Shown here in pieces: positions 10,141 to 19,385 of a DNA stretch of 64,000 nucleotides. This DNA comes from Tardiphaga sp. vice304. GTDB taxonomy: Bacteria > Pseudomonadota > Alphaproteobacteria > Rhizobiales > Xanthobacteraceae. Within the stretch, counting starts at the first letter, position 1; every line of letters starts with the position of its first letter. The notes below the pieces were generated by a model, which worked only from the letters and a program-made list of their open reading frames with translations, was not told where the DNA came from and ran no database searches. The DNA lies in assembly GCF_007018905.1 (NCBI RefSeq), contig NZ_CP041402.1:3150001-3214000 (forward strand). The letters are read 5' to 3'. A program made the position numbers and the translations under genes.

Positions 10141-13116
10141 TCAGAACGAATGCTTCAACCGGCCGGTGAACTGGTGCGCCAGCGAGTCGTCACTGCCGAT
10201 CACGGCGTCGTAGCCGAGCGACACCATGGTCAGGGCGCCGAGCCGGCCCGATACGCCGGCGCCGATCACGCCGCGATCGCGCAGACCGCTTCCGGTGGCG
10301 GTGACGAAGCTGCCGGGCAGGGTGACATCCGCAAAGCTCGCATTGATGCCGCGCACGCTGTCGCCGAATTCGTGCAGCCAGGCTAGGCGAAACTCCGGCG
10401 TCAGCACGCCGCCATTGATACGATAGTCATAGGCAAAGCGGGCACCCAGGCTGGAGCGCAGCGACTCCGAACTGTCGGAGGCGACGTTCAGCGCCGTGAC
10501 GCTGCCGGCCTCGGTGAAGCCATCGGTCGACACCCGCGTATATTGCAGTCCGAGTTCAGGCGTCACCATCCAGTCGCTGACGCGCAGGTCGCGGCCGACC
10601 GTGCCGCGCACCGTGTAATGCGTGCCGTCGTTCCTCGAGGTGTTGAGCGTGCCCAGCGCCGCGCGGACGTTGTCGTAGTCGCTCCAGCCATACAGGCCGA
10701 CCACATTGGCGAACCAGTCCGCCGCCTGCCAGCCGGCATAGCCGCCGACCGAGCGCGTCGAGATATTGGTCGTGCTGCCCTGCGTATCGAGTTGACCGCG
10801 GGTATAGGCGTAACCGCCGAACACGCCGATCAGCATATTGTCGGTGACGCGCCAGTCGGCGCCCGCCGCCACGTTGGCGGTCGTGGCGCGGGTCGCCGGC
10901 GCATCGCTGCGGGCGCCTTCACGGGCGAAGCTCAGGCTGGAGGTGACGAACACGCCGCGATCGGCCTGCACGGCGACCGGACGCATTGCCGGTGTCTTGT
11001 TGATCGGCGCATAGGCGAGTGCGTCATAGGCGCCGCGCTGGGTGTTGAGCCAGTTAGACTCGTTGAGCGCCGTGGCCTGCTTCTCGGGCATGCCGGTGAT
11101 TGCGCCGAGCGTGCGGTCGAGATCGCCGCCATGGCGGTCGAACGTGCCACTGTCGAACATCGCCAGCGCCTGGCCGGCGCCGGCGAGGTCGTCGCTCAAG
11201 CCGCCGAACCGGCCCTGCGTCAGCCGCTGGCCGACCAGGGCCGCGGTCTGCGACGCACTGTCGAGCGTAAACCGGCCGAGACCCTGATAGGCGGAAGGCG
11301 ACAATTGCGCCAGCGCCGCGCCGACGTCGGCCGCACTGCCGACGGAATCGATCAGCGTCATCGCCGCGCTGCTGGTGGTCACCGTAACGGGTAGATTGTC
11401 GAACACGGTGGCGACGCCGAGGCCCGCGGCTGTGGCATAGGACGAGAACGAACGCGAATTGCCGGTGATGATCTCGAACGAGGTGTAGAGCGTGCCGCCG
11501 ATATTGACGGTCTGCCCGGCCAGCAGCGCCGCCCGCTTGGCGTCGCCGAGGCCGACCTTGTTGTAGTTCAACGTGTCGGTGCCGGCGCCGCCATCGACCA
11601 GGCCGACGATGCGCGAGCCGGCCAGGATGTTGACGGTGTCGTTGCCGCCTTCCATGTTCACGGCGCGGCCGTTGTTGCCGATGATGGTGCCGGAGTTGGT
11701 CAGCACGTCGGCGCCTTCGCCCATCTGGATCGCCGAGCCGTCGCCGCGGATGAAACGCGCCGAGCCGGTGCCGGTATAGACGACGCCGTTCAGCGTGCCG
11801 ACCGAATTGGTGTCGACGGCGCCGCTGCCCAGCAAAACCACGGCATTGGGATCGGGGATCGCGCCGTTGCCGATGATGGTGCCGCGGTTGATGATGATGT
11901 CGTTGTCGGCGCCGGTGCCGATCTTGTTCTCGAGCCGGATCGCGAATCCGTTCTGGCCGATGATGGTGCCGCCTTCATTGTTGGTGATGGTGGTCGCTGC
12001 AACGCCGCTGCGTGATCGATCGACGTTAGAATCGTTGTTGACGACGATGCCGTACGAGGCGCCACTGATCATGCCGAAATTGGTGATCGTACCGCCGCCG
12101 ATCGAGATGCCCTCGGAGTTGTTGGCGCGGTTGCCGCTATCGAATCCACCGGCGCCGGTGCCCTCGATGACGCCGTAGTTAGTGATCGTCGCGGCGAGGT
12201 CAATATCGACGCCGTCGCCGTCGCCATTGATCTGAGCCGTGCCGCTGGCATCGAAGATGTTGCCGACGCCGGCATAGGCGCCGGTGATGCGGCCGTAATT
12301 AGTGACGGTGCCGGTGCCGTCGGAGCCCACGCCGGAGCCGTTGCGACCCAGGATCGTGCCGCCGGCCTCGTTGGTCACGATGATATTGGTATCGGCCGTG
12401 ATGCCGTGGCGCGCGCCGGAGATCAAGCCGCCTGCACGGTTGTTAATGACTGCGCCGGTGTTGCCGCCGGCATCGATACCGTCGGCGGAGCCGCTCGACG
12501 TGTTGGTGCCGAAGCTGCGGATGATGCCGTAATTCTCGACCACGGTGGTCTGGCCGGTGCGGATCGCGTCGTCGGTCAGGGCTTCGATGATTCCGGCGGC
12601 GCGGTTGATGATGGTCATGCTGGCCGCGCCGGTCATGCCGCGCACGTCGATGGCCTGGCCGAGCCCGCTGAAGCCGGTGCCGCCGGCCTGGATCAGCCCG
12701 GCATTGTCGATCACGATGGTGCCCGAGGTCATCGCCAGGTTGAACCGGAACACGTCGTTCTGCGTCGATCGGACGATGGCGCCGACATTGTTAAGGAAGG
12801 TGAAGGTGCGGTTGGCGACCGCGCCGGTGGCATCGATGACGCGGCCCGAACCCGTATTCTCGATGGTCCCGAAATTGCTGACGATCACGCCCGTGGAGGC
12901 GCCGTTCCAGCCGATCGTCGCGGTGCCGCTGGTCGAGCGCAGGGTGCCGCCGCTGGCGACCGTCCCGGCGTCGGTCCCGGCGACGGTCTTGGTGGTCGTA
13001 TCGGTCGTACCCGATGTCACCGTGAAGGACGCGGCCTCCACCGCCCATGGCGCCATCAGCGCCGCCGCACCCATCACCATCGCAAACCGGCTCGCGCCGT
13101 TACGCCACTTCGACAT
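10141..13116 (-). CDS. Autotransporter (type Va) outer membrane protein
   Basis: A 991-aa protein starting MSKWRNGASRFAMVMGAAALMAPWAVEA, a Sec signal peptide cleaved near residue 30. An upstream in-frame extension to 13368 is unlikely because it would precede the signal peptide. The passenger, about 30-700, is rich in beta-helix rungs of the type ITNxGxIxGxxxGI (for example ITNFGMISGASYGIVV). The last about 270 residues form a 12-strand autotransporter barrel: it contains the segment GRDLRVSDWMVTPELGLQYT and ends in the C-terminal Phe (LKHSF) recognised by BAM. No catalytic or adhesin motif identifies the passenger's job. The product would be displayed on the cell surface. Confidence 0.93.
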   Translation of the reverse strand: MSKWRNGASRFAMVMGAAALMAPWAVEAASFTVTSGTTDTTTKTVAGTDAGTVASGGTLRSTSGTATIGWNGASTGVIVSNFGTIENTGSGRVIDATGAVANRTFTFLNNVGAIVRSTQNDVFRFNLAMTSGTIVIDNAGLIQAGGTGFSGLGQAIDVRGMTGAASMTIINRAAGIIEALTDDAIRTGQTTVVENYGIIRSFGTNTSSGSADGIDAGGNTGAVINNRAGGLISGARHGITADTNIIVTNEAGGTILGRNGSGVGSDGTGTVTNYGRITGAYAGVGNIFDASGTAQINGDGDGVDIDLAATITNYGVIEGTGAGGFDSGNRANNSEGISIGGGTITNFGMISGASYGIVVNNDSNVDRSRSGVAATTITNNEGGTIIGQNGFAIRLENKIGTGADNDIIINRGTIIGNGAIPDPNAVVLLGSGAVDTNSVGTLNGVVYTGTGSARFIRGDGSAIQMGEGADVLTNSGTIIGNNGRAVNMEGGNDTVNILAGSRIVGLVDGGAGTDTLNYNKVGLGDAKRAALLAGQTVNIGGTLYTSFEIITGNSRSFSSYATAAGLGVATVFDNLPVTVTTSSAAMTLIDSVGSAADVGAALAQLSPSAYQGLGRFTLDSASQTAALVGQRLTQGRFGGLSDDLAGAGQALAMFDSGTFDRHGGDLDRTLGAITGMPEKQATALNESNWLNTQRGAYDALAYAPINKTPAMRPVAVQADRGVFVTSSLSFAREGARSDAPATRATTANVAAGADWRVTDNMLIGVFGGYAYTRGQLDTQGSTTNISTRSVGGYAGWQAADWFANVVGLYGWSDYDNVRAALGTLNTSRNDGTHYTVRGTVGRDLRVSDWMVTPELGLQYTRVSTDGFTEAGSVTALNVASDSSESLRSSLGARFAYDYRINGGVLTPEFRLAWLHEFGDSVRGINASFADVTLPGSFVTATGSGLRDRGVIGAGVSGRLGALTMVSLGYDAVIGSDDSLAHQFTGRLKHSF

Positions 13117-13323
13117 CACAAGTCCCCAACCCAAACGATGAGCCCTGCTTAGGTTTGGGAAATGACGACGGGATGACGTGGACGCCGTTTTGCTAACCCG
13201 CAATGAGCATCGAAAAAAATGTCCGGGAAGTGATGCTAGTTCGCCACGCAGGCAGAGCGTATCGGACGACGTGAGAGCGGGCCCGTCGCGTTGCAACCGC
13301 CGGCGAGGACTACATATGACCGT

Positions 13324-13352
13324 TTGAAAACCGCGACGGGAACGATCATAAT
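13324..13352 (+). promoter_or_regulatory. Sigma70-type promoter for the DoxX gene
   Basis: TTGAAA at 13324-13329, a 17-bp spacer, then CATAAT at 13347-13352; both hexamers match the consensus at five of six positions. It gives a predicted leader of about 40 nt before the ATG at 13399. Confidence 0.6.
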
Positions 13353-13398
13353 CGACCGGTACTGTCATTCGCGTTCATTGTCGTTCAACGAGGTTTGT

Positions 13399-13848
13399 AT
13401 GCCAGCGTTTATTACGTTCGGACGTATTCTGTTTGCCGTCCTGTTCATTGCCTCCGGAACCATGAAATTTCTAAATCTCGGCGGCACCGCCGAGATGATC
13501 GGCGGCAAGGTCATCTTTCCGGAGCTCGCCGCGCCCTATGTCACTCAATTGCAGGGGCTGACCGGAATGGCGAGCAACCAGATGCTGGCGATCGCCGCCG
13601 CCAGCCTCGAACTACTCGGTGGCATCCTGATCGCGCTCAATTTCGGTGCGCGTTTCTTCGCCATGGTCATGGTGCTGTTCGTGATGGCCGCGACGTTCTA
13701 TTTTCACGACTTCTGGACCCAGACCGGACCGGAATCCGCCAATAACATGATCCATGCGCTGAAGAACCTGTCGTTGATCGGCGGGCTGTTCATGATCGCC
13801 GGAATCGGCCGCGGGCCCACGATCAATCACGCCTATGACGAAGTGTAG
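13399..13848 (+). CDS. DoxX family membrane protein
   Basis: A 149-aa integral membrane protein with four predicted helices (for example RILFAVLFIASGTMKFL, and FFAMVMVLFVMAATFYF). This is the DoxX/SURF4-like fold found in small oxidoreductase-associated membrane proteins. The conserved opening GRILFAVLFIASGTMKF is typical. The ATG at 13399 follows GAGG, and an upstream frame extension lacks membrane character. A consensus promoter lies 47 bp upstream. Its partner or substrate is unknown, and no linked oxidoreductase is seen. Confidence 0.88.
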   Translation: MPAFITFGRILFAVLFIASGTMKFLNLGGTAEMIGGKVIFPELAAPYVTQLQGLTGMASNQMLAIAAASLELLGGILIALNFGARFFAMVMVLFVMAATFYFHDFWTQTGPESANNMIHALKNLSLIGGLFMIAGIGRGPTINHAYDEV

Positions 13849-13853
13849 CAGGC

Positions 13854-14411
13854 TCAGCCGGCGCGCCGCCAGGCGGTGACGCGCACGTCATGGCTGTCGT
13901 CGAGCATCCGCACTTCGCTGGCCTCGAGACCGTGGCTGGCCAGGATCTGTTGCGGCGTTTGCGCGGGCACGCCGGGGAAGCAACCGTGGCCGTCCGGCAC
14001 GCGCACGCGTGGCGCCTGCGACAGCCAGAATACGTCGTAGCGGTCGAGAAACATGCCGTACACCGCAGGTCCACCGATCACCGCGACGGTTCCGGCGTGG
14101 ATACCGGCGACGGCGCAGGCTTCCTCGAACGTGGCGCCAGCGGGATTCCACAGCGTCGCTTTGTCATTGTCGGGGTCGGGCGCGACGCCGTCGATTCCGC
14201 GGCTGAGCACGATGCGGGTGCGCCGCGGCGAGTTCGGCTGGTCCTCGAAGGATTGCCGGCCGTGCACGATCAGGTCGGCGCGGTCGAGGCCGGCGCTGAA
14301 GAAGGCCAGATCGCCGGGAAATTTCAGGGCATCCGGCATCACGCCGGCGGCGTCAGCCAGCATGCCTTCGGCGGAGACGATAACATAGCCGTTGAAACGA
14401 AAAGGAGACAT
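13854..14411 (-). CDS. Dihydrofolate reductase/RibD C-terminal-like protein
   Basis: A 185-aa protein starting MSPFRFNGYVIVSAEGMLADA. It has the layout of the DHFR/RibD reductase fold: a first strand GYVIVSAEG, a ligand-loop HGRQSFEDQPNS, a nucleotide-phosphate strand RIVLSRG, and a GGPAVYGMFLDRYD segment like the second cofactor-binding block. It is probably an NAD(P)H-dependent reductase of unknown substrate. It starts 10 bp after the deacetylase stop on the same strand, so the two are probably co-transcribed. Confidence 0.75.
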   Translation of the reverse strand: MSPFRFNGYVIVSAEGMLADAAGVMPDALKFPGDLAFFSAGLDRADLIVHGRQSFEDQPNSPRRTRIVLSRGIDGVAPDPDNDKATLWNPAGATFEEACAVAGIHAGTVAVIGGPAVYGMFLDRYDVFWLSQAPRVRVPDGHGCFPGVPAQTPQQILASHGLEASEVRMLDDSHDVRVTAWRRAG

Positions 14412-14421
14412 GGGGACGCGA

Positions 14422-15357
14422 CTATTCCGAAACCGTTTGCACGACGCTGCTGACCGGACGGGTAGAGACGGTCGGCAGCTTGGCATCCTTGACGATCGAC
14501 TCGTCATAAGCGGCGATGGTCTGCACCGGCGCCTTGGCTTTCATCTGTACCACCCTGTAGCCGCCGGCCTTTAGCCGGCGCAGCAGCGTCGGCAACGCCT
14601 CGGCGGTGTGCTTCTGGAAGTCGTGCATCAAGATGATGCCCTTGCCGAGCTTGTCGAGCTTGGTCATCACGTTGCTTACCACCTGTTCGGACTTGCGCGT
14701 CTTGAAATCGAATGAGTCGATGTCGCAGGAGAAGATCGCCATGTTGCGCGAGCCGAGATAGGTGACGATCTCCGGCGGATGCTGCAGCGCGGGCGCCCGG
14801 AAGAACGGCGCCGGCGCGCTGCCCAGCGCCCATTTCACGGCGGAGAAACCCTTCTCGATTTCATCCTTGCGCTGCTGTTCGGTGAGCTTCTTGCTGGTCA
14901 ACGCGATATGCGCCCAGGTGTGGCCGCCGATGGTATGGCCGGCGCTGGCGACCTGTTTCAGAACCTCGGGATAATAGGTCGCGTGCTTGCCGATCGGAAA
15001 GAAGATGCCTTTGGTACATTCGTCGGCCAGTGCCTTCAGCACCAGCGGCGTGGTGGTCTGCCACGGACCGTCGTCGAAGGTCAGCACGACTTCCTTGTCG
15101 CGCAGGAAGTCGAGTTGCTTGAAGTGCTCGAAGCCGAAACCCGGACCGCCGGTGGTATCGATCTCAACGACGCGGCCGATGCCGAGCGCATCCGGATTGG
15201 CGCAGGCCGGCTTGACGGGCGCGGCTACAGCAGCCGGCGCGGGTGTGGTGGAAGCGGGGGCTGCGGCCGGCGTCGCGGCTTTTGGCGCCTGGGCACAGGC
15301 GCCGACGGCATAGAACGAAACCGCGCTTGCCAAGATCAAAGCTGTTGTATGGCGCAT
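14422..15357 (-). CDS. Polysaccharide deacetylase (NodB homology) family, exported
   Basis: A 311-aa exported protein. The ATG at 15357 is preferred because GGGGGAT lies 5-6 bp upstream. Signal peptide MRHTTALILASAVSFYAVGACAQ, then an Ala/Pro-rich linker (about 24-55), then a carbohydrate esterase 4 domain. It has motif 1 TFDDGP, motif 2 HTIGGHTWAH (the two metal His) and a later motif DIDSFDFK. CE4 enzymes remove N-acetyl groups from peptidoglycan or other glycans in the periplasm; the substrate is not evident. First gene of a likely two-gene unit. Confidence 0.9.
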   Translation of the reverse strand: MRHTTALILASAVSFYAVGACAQAPKAATPAAAPASTTPAPAAVAAPVKPACANPDALGIGRVVEIDTTGGPGFGFEHFKQLDFLRDKEVVLTFDDGPWQTTTPLVLKALADECTKGIFFPIGKHATYYPEVLKQVASAGHTIGGHTWAHIALTSKKLTEQQRKDEIEKGFSAVKWALGSAPAPFFRAPALQHPPEIVTYLGSRNMAIFSCDIDSFDFKTRKSEQVVSNVMTKLDKLGKGIILMHDFQKHTAEALPTLLRRLKAGGYRVVQMKAKAPVQTIAAYDESIVKDAKLPTVSTRPVSSVVQTVSE

Positions 15358-15455
15358 TGCATCCCCCGGACCCACCGTCGACCAAGCATAGCGTGACTTC
15401 GGCGGACAACGCCATGGTGAAGGGCCTTATCCCCAATTGCCACGTCGCCGGCGCT

Positions 15456-16025
15456 TCACGCCATGGCCAGGGCGCGGGCCACCGCGGTCTTGATGCGCGT
15501 ATCGGTCGGCTGCAGCGTATCCGCGAATGAATCGGCCAGATAGCCGTCGCGCCCGACCAGGTACTTGTGGAAATTCCAGCGCGGCAGGTCGCGCGGGCGA
15601 GCCTCGGCCGCCCATTTATAGAACGGATGCGCGCCGGGGCCTTTCACCACGGTCCTGGCGGTCATCGGGAAACTCACCTTGAACTGGCCGTGCGCGACCG
15701 CCGCGATTTCGGTTTCGCCTCCCGGCTCCTGGTTGCCGAAATCGTTCGACGGTACACCGATCATCATCAGACCGCGGTCGCGAAACTCGGTCCACAATTG
15801 CTGCAGCCCGGCATATTGCGGGGTGTTGCCGCATAGCGAGGCGGTATTGACCACCATGAACGGGCGGCCCGCAAATTCGGCGAGCCGGATCTCGCCGCCA
15901 TGCAGCCCGGGAAACGAAAAGCCATAGGCGGTGACGCGGCTCACACCTTGCGCCAGCACGGGGGAGGCGGATGCGCCGCAGGCCATTGCGGCCAGCGCGC
16001 CCAGTATCTGCCTGCGGTCCATCAT
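15456..16025 (-). CDS. Glutathione peroxidase family protein with signal peptide
   Basis: A 189-aa thiol peroxidase. The active-site block NTASLCGNTPQY places the peroxidatic Cys at residue 65; GVPSNDFGNQEPG supplies the Gln and WNFHKYLV the Trp of the catalytic tetrad. Unusually for the family it begins with a signal peptide (MDRRQILGALAAMACGASASPVLAQG), so it should act in the periplasm, reducing peroxides with a thioredoxin-like rather than glutathione donor. Start codons at 16025 and 16022 are equivalent. The Arg pair near the start could make it a Tat substrate. Confidence 0.93.
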   Translation of the reverse strand: MMDRRQILGALAAMACGASASPVLAQGVSRVTAYGFSFPGLHGGEIRLAEFAGRPFMVVNTASLCGNTPQYAGLQQLWTEFRDRGLMMIGVPSNDFGNQEPGGETEIAAVAHGQFKVSFPMTARTVVKGPGAHPFYKWAAEARPRDLPRWNFHKYLVGRDGYLADSFADTLQPTDTRIKTAVARALAMA

Positions 16026-16148
16026 CGTTACCTCGTCAAAGCGGATCAGCCGCGGTCAAGACTGGCGCGAGGCGCGGCGCTCGCGCCCGACACCACGTTA
16101 TGCCGGGACTTCTCGTACGCAATGTACGGACGAAGGGGCAATCGGGTT

Positions 16149-17738
16149 TTAGCGAAATGGCACGACGAATTCGGTGCCTTGTCCGGTCTCGCCGCCGGCG
16201 GCAATGCCGAGATCGGAGACGATGATCGAACCGCCCGTGGCCAGCGATTCCGCGATCTGCGCCATCGCCTCGGCCGGGATCGTCAGACGGTCCAGCGCCT
16301 CGGCGGGGCCATCGGGCACCGGCGCTGAATTCATCTCGACCGCGCCGGTCGAGCGGCGGCGACGGCTGCTGCTGTCGTCCTGGTCATTCCGGGCGGCAAC
16401 GCGCGCCGCCGGCATCGAGACCACCGACCACTGGATCGACTTCGTGTCAGCCTTGTCGATGCGCGCGGTGAAGACATGGGTACCGAGCGGACGGTCGCTG
16501 GCGCCGATCGTGACGGGGACCTCGAACAACGGCGCATAGTTCTGCCGGACGTACATCTTGCCGTCCTTGCGGCTGATCAGCACCGCGATCTGGCCGCTGC
16601 GCTTCGGCGCCGTCTCGGCCACCGGGGCGGCAACCGGGCTCCTGGCAGCATCATCCTTGGCAGCATCGTCCTTCGGAGCTTCCGGGCTGGTCGCCGCGGC
16701 GGCCGGGACGATGCCCATGTCGAGGGGCTGGACGTCGGGCCGGGTCGGCCGGGCCTCGTCCGCCCGGACCTCGGCCATCGCCAGATCGACCGTCCGCGCC
16801 GCGTCGGCATCGACGTCGCGGCGGGTGACGAGAAGCCGGTCGTTCGGCCGCATGGTTGCAGCATCGGACTGGGTGAGCGCGCCGGTCTGCGGCATGATCG
16901 CGCCGCTGGCATCGGCAGTCTGGCTCTGTTCGCGTTCGCGCCGGGCGTCGAATACCGTGCGGGTATGGTTCAGATCGACGGCGGGCTTCAGTTCGAGGCT
17001 GGCCGAGGACATCGCCGGACGGGGGTCCGTCGCGGGCAACTCGGCCTTCACCGTAGGCCCATTCGCGGCAGCCATCGGCACAGGCGCGCTCGCCGGGTCG
17101 GGCTTGCGGCTGGCCAGCAGCGGATGGGAAATGGGGGCAGGCGAGATTTCGCCCGGGGTAATCACGACGCGGGCGCCCATCCTTGTCCAGCCCCACATCC
17201 GGGTGGCGAAGGCCATCGGCATGCGAATGCAGCCATGCGACGCCGGATAGCCCGGCAGCATGCCGGCATGCATCGCGATGCCCGACCAAGTGATGCGCTG
17301 CATGTAGGGCATCGGCGCCCCGCTGTAGATGTTCGACTTGTGATACTTGTTCTTCTGGATCACGCTGAACGCGCCCATCGGCGTCGCGTGACCCTTCATG
17401 CCCGTCGAAACCGGGCTTTCCGCGAACAGGCCATTGGCGTCATAGATCTTGAGCCGTTGCTGATCGACCGAGATGGCAACCACCAGCGGTCCGACTGGCT
17501 TGGCGCTTTCGCTGACCTGCTTTTCCGGCCGGGCTGCCGGACGCCTGATGATTTTCTTCGGGCGCGGCGGCTCCTGCAGCAGCGGCTCCGGCGACATCCG
17601 CATCGGGTCTTCGTCCGACCAGAGTACGGCGGCATGGCCGGGCACGGCCCAGGCTGTGCCAGCGATCGCGATCATCGCTGCCGTCATCATCCGGCGGGGC
17701 GCGCGGAACTTGGTCGTTAAATCCTGAAATGCGCCCAC
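16149..17738 (-). CDS. L,D-transpeptidase (YkuD) with long disordered region
   Basis: A 529-aa exported protein. The YkuD domain is at about 85-195, with the catalytic signature HAGMLPGYPASHGCIRM (His157, nucleophile Cys170). Such enzymes make 3-3 crosslinks in peptidoglycan or attach proteins to it. A 180-residue Ala/Pro/Asp-rich linker follows. At about 385-450 a second stretch (IAVLISRKDGKMYVRQ, then PVTIGASDRPLGTHVF) looks like the first half of another YkuD domain lacking His and Cys. It starts at GTG 17738 with AGGA upstream; no ATG is suitably placed before the hydrophobic segment at 17-35. Confidence 0.88.
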   Translation of the reverse strand: MGAFQDLTTKFRAPRRMMTAAMIAIAGTAWAVPGHAAVLWSDEDPMRMSPEPLLQEPPRPKKIIRRPAARPEKQVSESAKPVGPLVVAISVDQQRLKIYDANGLFAESPVSTGMKGHATPMGAFSVIQKNKYHKSNIYSGAPMPYMQRITWSGIAMHAGMLPGYPASHGCIRMPMAFATRMWGWTRMGARVVITPGEISPAPISHPLLASRKPDPASAPVPMAAANGPTVKAELPATDPRPAMSSASLELKPAVDLNHTRTVFDARREREQSQTADASGAIMPQTGALTQSDAATMRPNDRLLVTRRDVDADAARTVDLAMAEVRADEARPTRPDVQPLDMGIVPAAAATSPEAPKDDAAKDDAARSPVAAPVAETAPKRSGQIAVLISRKDGKMYVRQNYAPLFEVPVTIGASDRPLGTHVFTARIDKADTKSIQWSVVSMPAARVAARNDQDDSSSRRRRSTGAVEMNSAPVPDGPAEALDRLTIPAEAMAQIAESLATGGSIIVSDLGIAAGGETGQGTEFVVPFR

Positions 17739-17930
17739 GCCAAATTCCTCGTTAACCGGTAAATACGTCAGTCTCGCAGACGGAGTTTTGGGTTCACCAG
17801 CGCGAGTCGGCTAGAGGTGATCCGGTACAATCGTAACAAAAAAGCCTCACATTGGATTAACAGCGCGGCGTTTCGGCTTCCTAATCACAAGGGAATGCCT
17901 AAATGGGGATCAACGCTCACGGAGACTTGC

Positions 17931-18479
17931 ATGACTATCGACGGTTCCCGCGCCCCGGCCCGGTTCTTGATGGTCGGTATGGCCGCGTTGCTCGGCTTCG
18001 CCGCGCTATTGTCCACACCGTCCTTGGCCGCGGACGAGCCGGACCTGATCTTCCGGCGCTCCACCGTGTTCAAATGGCTTAGTCCGAACGACAAATTGGC
18101 GACCTACGGCGTCGACGATCCCGAGGTCGAGGGCGTTGCCTGCCACTTCACGGTGCCGGAGCGCGGCGGCTTCAAGGGCTGGCTGGGGCTTGCGGAGGAG
18201 GTGTCCGACATTTCGCTGGCCTGCCGGCAGATCGGCCCGATCAAGTTCAAGGGCAAGATGGAGCAGGGCGACGATATGTTCCGGCAGCGTCGCTCGATGT
18301 TCTTCAAGAAAATGCAGATCGTGCGCGGCTGCGATCCGAAGCGAAATGTGCTGGTCTATATGGTTTATACCGACCGCATCATCGAGGGATCTCCGAAGAA
18401 CTCGACGTCCTCGGTTCCGATCATGCCATGGGGCCAGGCCGGCAACGCCATCGCGAAATGCGGCGACTTCGTTCAGTAG
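17931..18479 (+). CDS. creA: CreA family protein
   Basis: A 182-aa exported protein matching E. coli CreA through nearly its whole length: STVFKWLSPNDKL, ATYGVDDPEVEGVACHF, GWLGLAEEVSDISLACRQIGPI, MQIVRGCDPKRN, VYTDRIIEGSPKNSTSSVPIMPW. Function is unknown despite the name, as the protein is distinct from the CreBC two-component system. It begins at the ATG at 17931 after ACGGAGA, giving the signal peptide ending LSTPSLAAD. Divergent from the L,D-transpeptidase. Confidence 0.92.
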   Translation: MTIDGSRAPARFLMVGMAALLGFAALLSTPSLAADEPDLIFRRSTVFKWLSPNDKLATYGVDDPEVEGVACHFTVPERGGFKGWLGLAEEVSDISLACRQIGPIKFKGKMEQGDDMFRQRRSMFFKKMQIVRGCDPKRNVLVYMVYTDRIIEGSPKNSTSSVPIMPWGQAGNAIAKCGDFVQ

Positions 18480-18493
18480 CCATGGCGGGCGGT

Positions 18494-18745
18494 CTATTCG
18501 GCCGCTTGGTCCAGCGAGCGTTTTAGGCGGATCCGGGCGACAGCTTCCGCCTGGGCGAGGGCCAGTGCCTGCGGGCTGCGATAACCGACCAGTTGCACCA
18601 TGTTCTGCGGATAGCATTCGTTGCCGTGGGCACCGAAGCCCTGCTGCGACATGGCGCCCAGGCACTTGGCGGGCGGACGAATTTTCGGGGGCCGGGGAGT
18701 TTCGGTCGCGGCAGCGGTAGCCTCGTTGCTCCGCATATTGCTCAT
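18494..18745 (-). CDS. Small hypothetical protein
   Basis: A frame of 83 codons from ATG 18745 (a GTG two codons upstream is also possible). It is Ala/Pro-rich at the N-terminus, with two Cys (KCLGAM, NECYPQ) and a charged helical C-terminus (ALALAQAEAVARIRLKRSL). No known domain. It converges on creA with 14 bp between stops. It is included because the composition is protein-like, but there is no family evidence. Confidence 0.45.
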   Translation of the reverse strand: MSNMRSNEATAAATETPRPPKIRPPAKCLGAMSQQGFGAHGNECYPQNMVQLVGYRSPQALALAQAEAVARIRLKRSLDQAAE

Positions 18746-19197
18746 TCCCACGGCATCAATCCTTTTGCTGGAGTGGTCTGGTAACGCGCCGTTGCCTGAA
18801 ATGGTTGCACACGTGGCACTCTGTCGCTTTAGACAGTCAATGGTGCAATTTCATTAACGGCATGTGACAACCCGGTTTGACTGTGGAATTCGTGCCGTCT
18901 CCATTTCGCTGCATCCTTGATCTTTTGACAATGCGCTGGATCAACTGTGCTGCGCTGCTATCAAACACCGGTTTCACCGGCTTGGCTGTTCTTTTTTTGA
19001 GTCCTGGGCGAGCAGATCATTCTCCGGACACCAGGCGTTTCCGGTCTCTGATTCGTGTTTCGTGCAGGGGCGGGCGACGAAACAATTCCCCTCACGGTGA
19101 AACCATTTCCCGCTTGCGGCGACGGCACCCGGAAACGGTCGCGGCCTACAGATAGGCCAGCGACGCGGCGTCAAGCCGCTCAACCGGAGACCGCCAG
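18746..19197. other. Intergenic region with hairpin
   Basis: 452 bp without a clear gene and locally lower in GC than its surroundings. An 8-bp inverted repeat (TGTTTCGT / ACGAAACA) lies at 19056-19084. The leader of the small secreted-protein gene at 19198 is in the right end. Confidence 0.4.
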
Positions 19198-19356
19198 ATG
19201 CGCAGCCTCAGTTTCATCCTTGCCGTTGGACTGGTCCTGGCCGGCCCCTCGATGGCCGGATCAGCCGACGACCGTCTGCCAGGAAGTGGCGCCTTTGCCT
19301 ATAACGGGCCGTCGGCGCTCACCGCGCCGGCGATCCACTTTGCCACCAGCCACTGA
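19198..19356 (+). CDS. Small secreted protein (52 aa)
   Basis: A short gene often skipped by annotation. ATG at 19198 follows CGGAGA, and the stop TGA is at 19354-19356. The product has a clear signal peptide (MRSLSFILAVGLVLAGPSMAGS) and a 30-residue mature peptide, DDRLPGSGAFAYNGPSALTA and on to HFATSH, without Cys. Next gene begins 29 bp later on the same strand, also with a signal peptide, so they may be one unit. The function is unknown. Confidence 0.6.
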   Translation: MRSLSFILAVGLVLAGPSMAGSADDRLPGSGAFAYNGPSALTAPAIHFATSH

Positions 19357-19385
19357 TTGCGCCACGGCCAACTGAAATTAACGAA

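Noticed and set aside
11580..13000. Repeat-rich segment as a possible CRISPR or tandem array
   Set aside because: It is the coding region of the autotransporter beta-helix; repeats are at protein level, with no regular DNA spacing.
10141..13368. Longer autotransporter starting at 13368
   Set aside because: The added 84 residues would precede the signal peptide.
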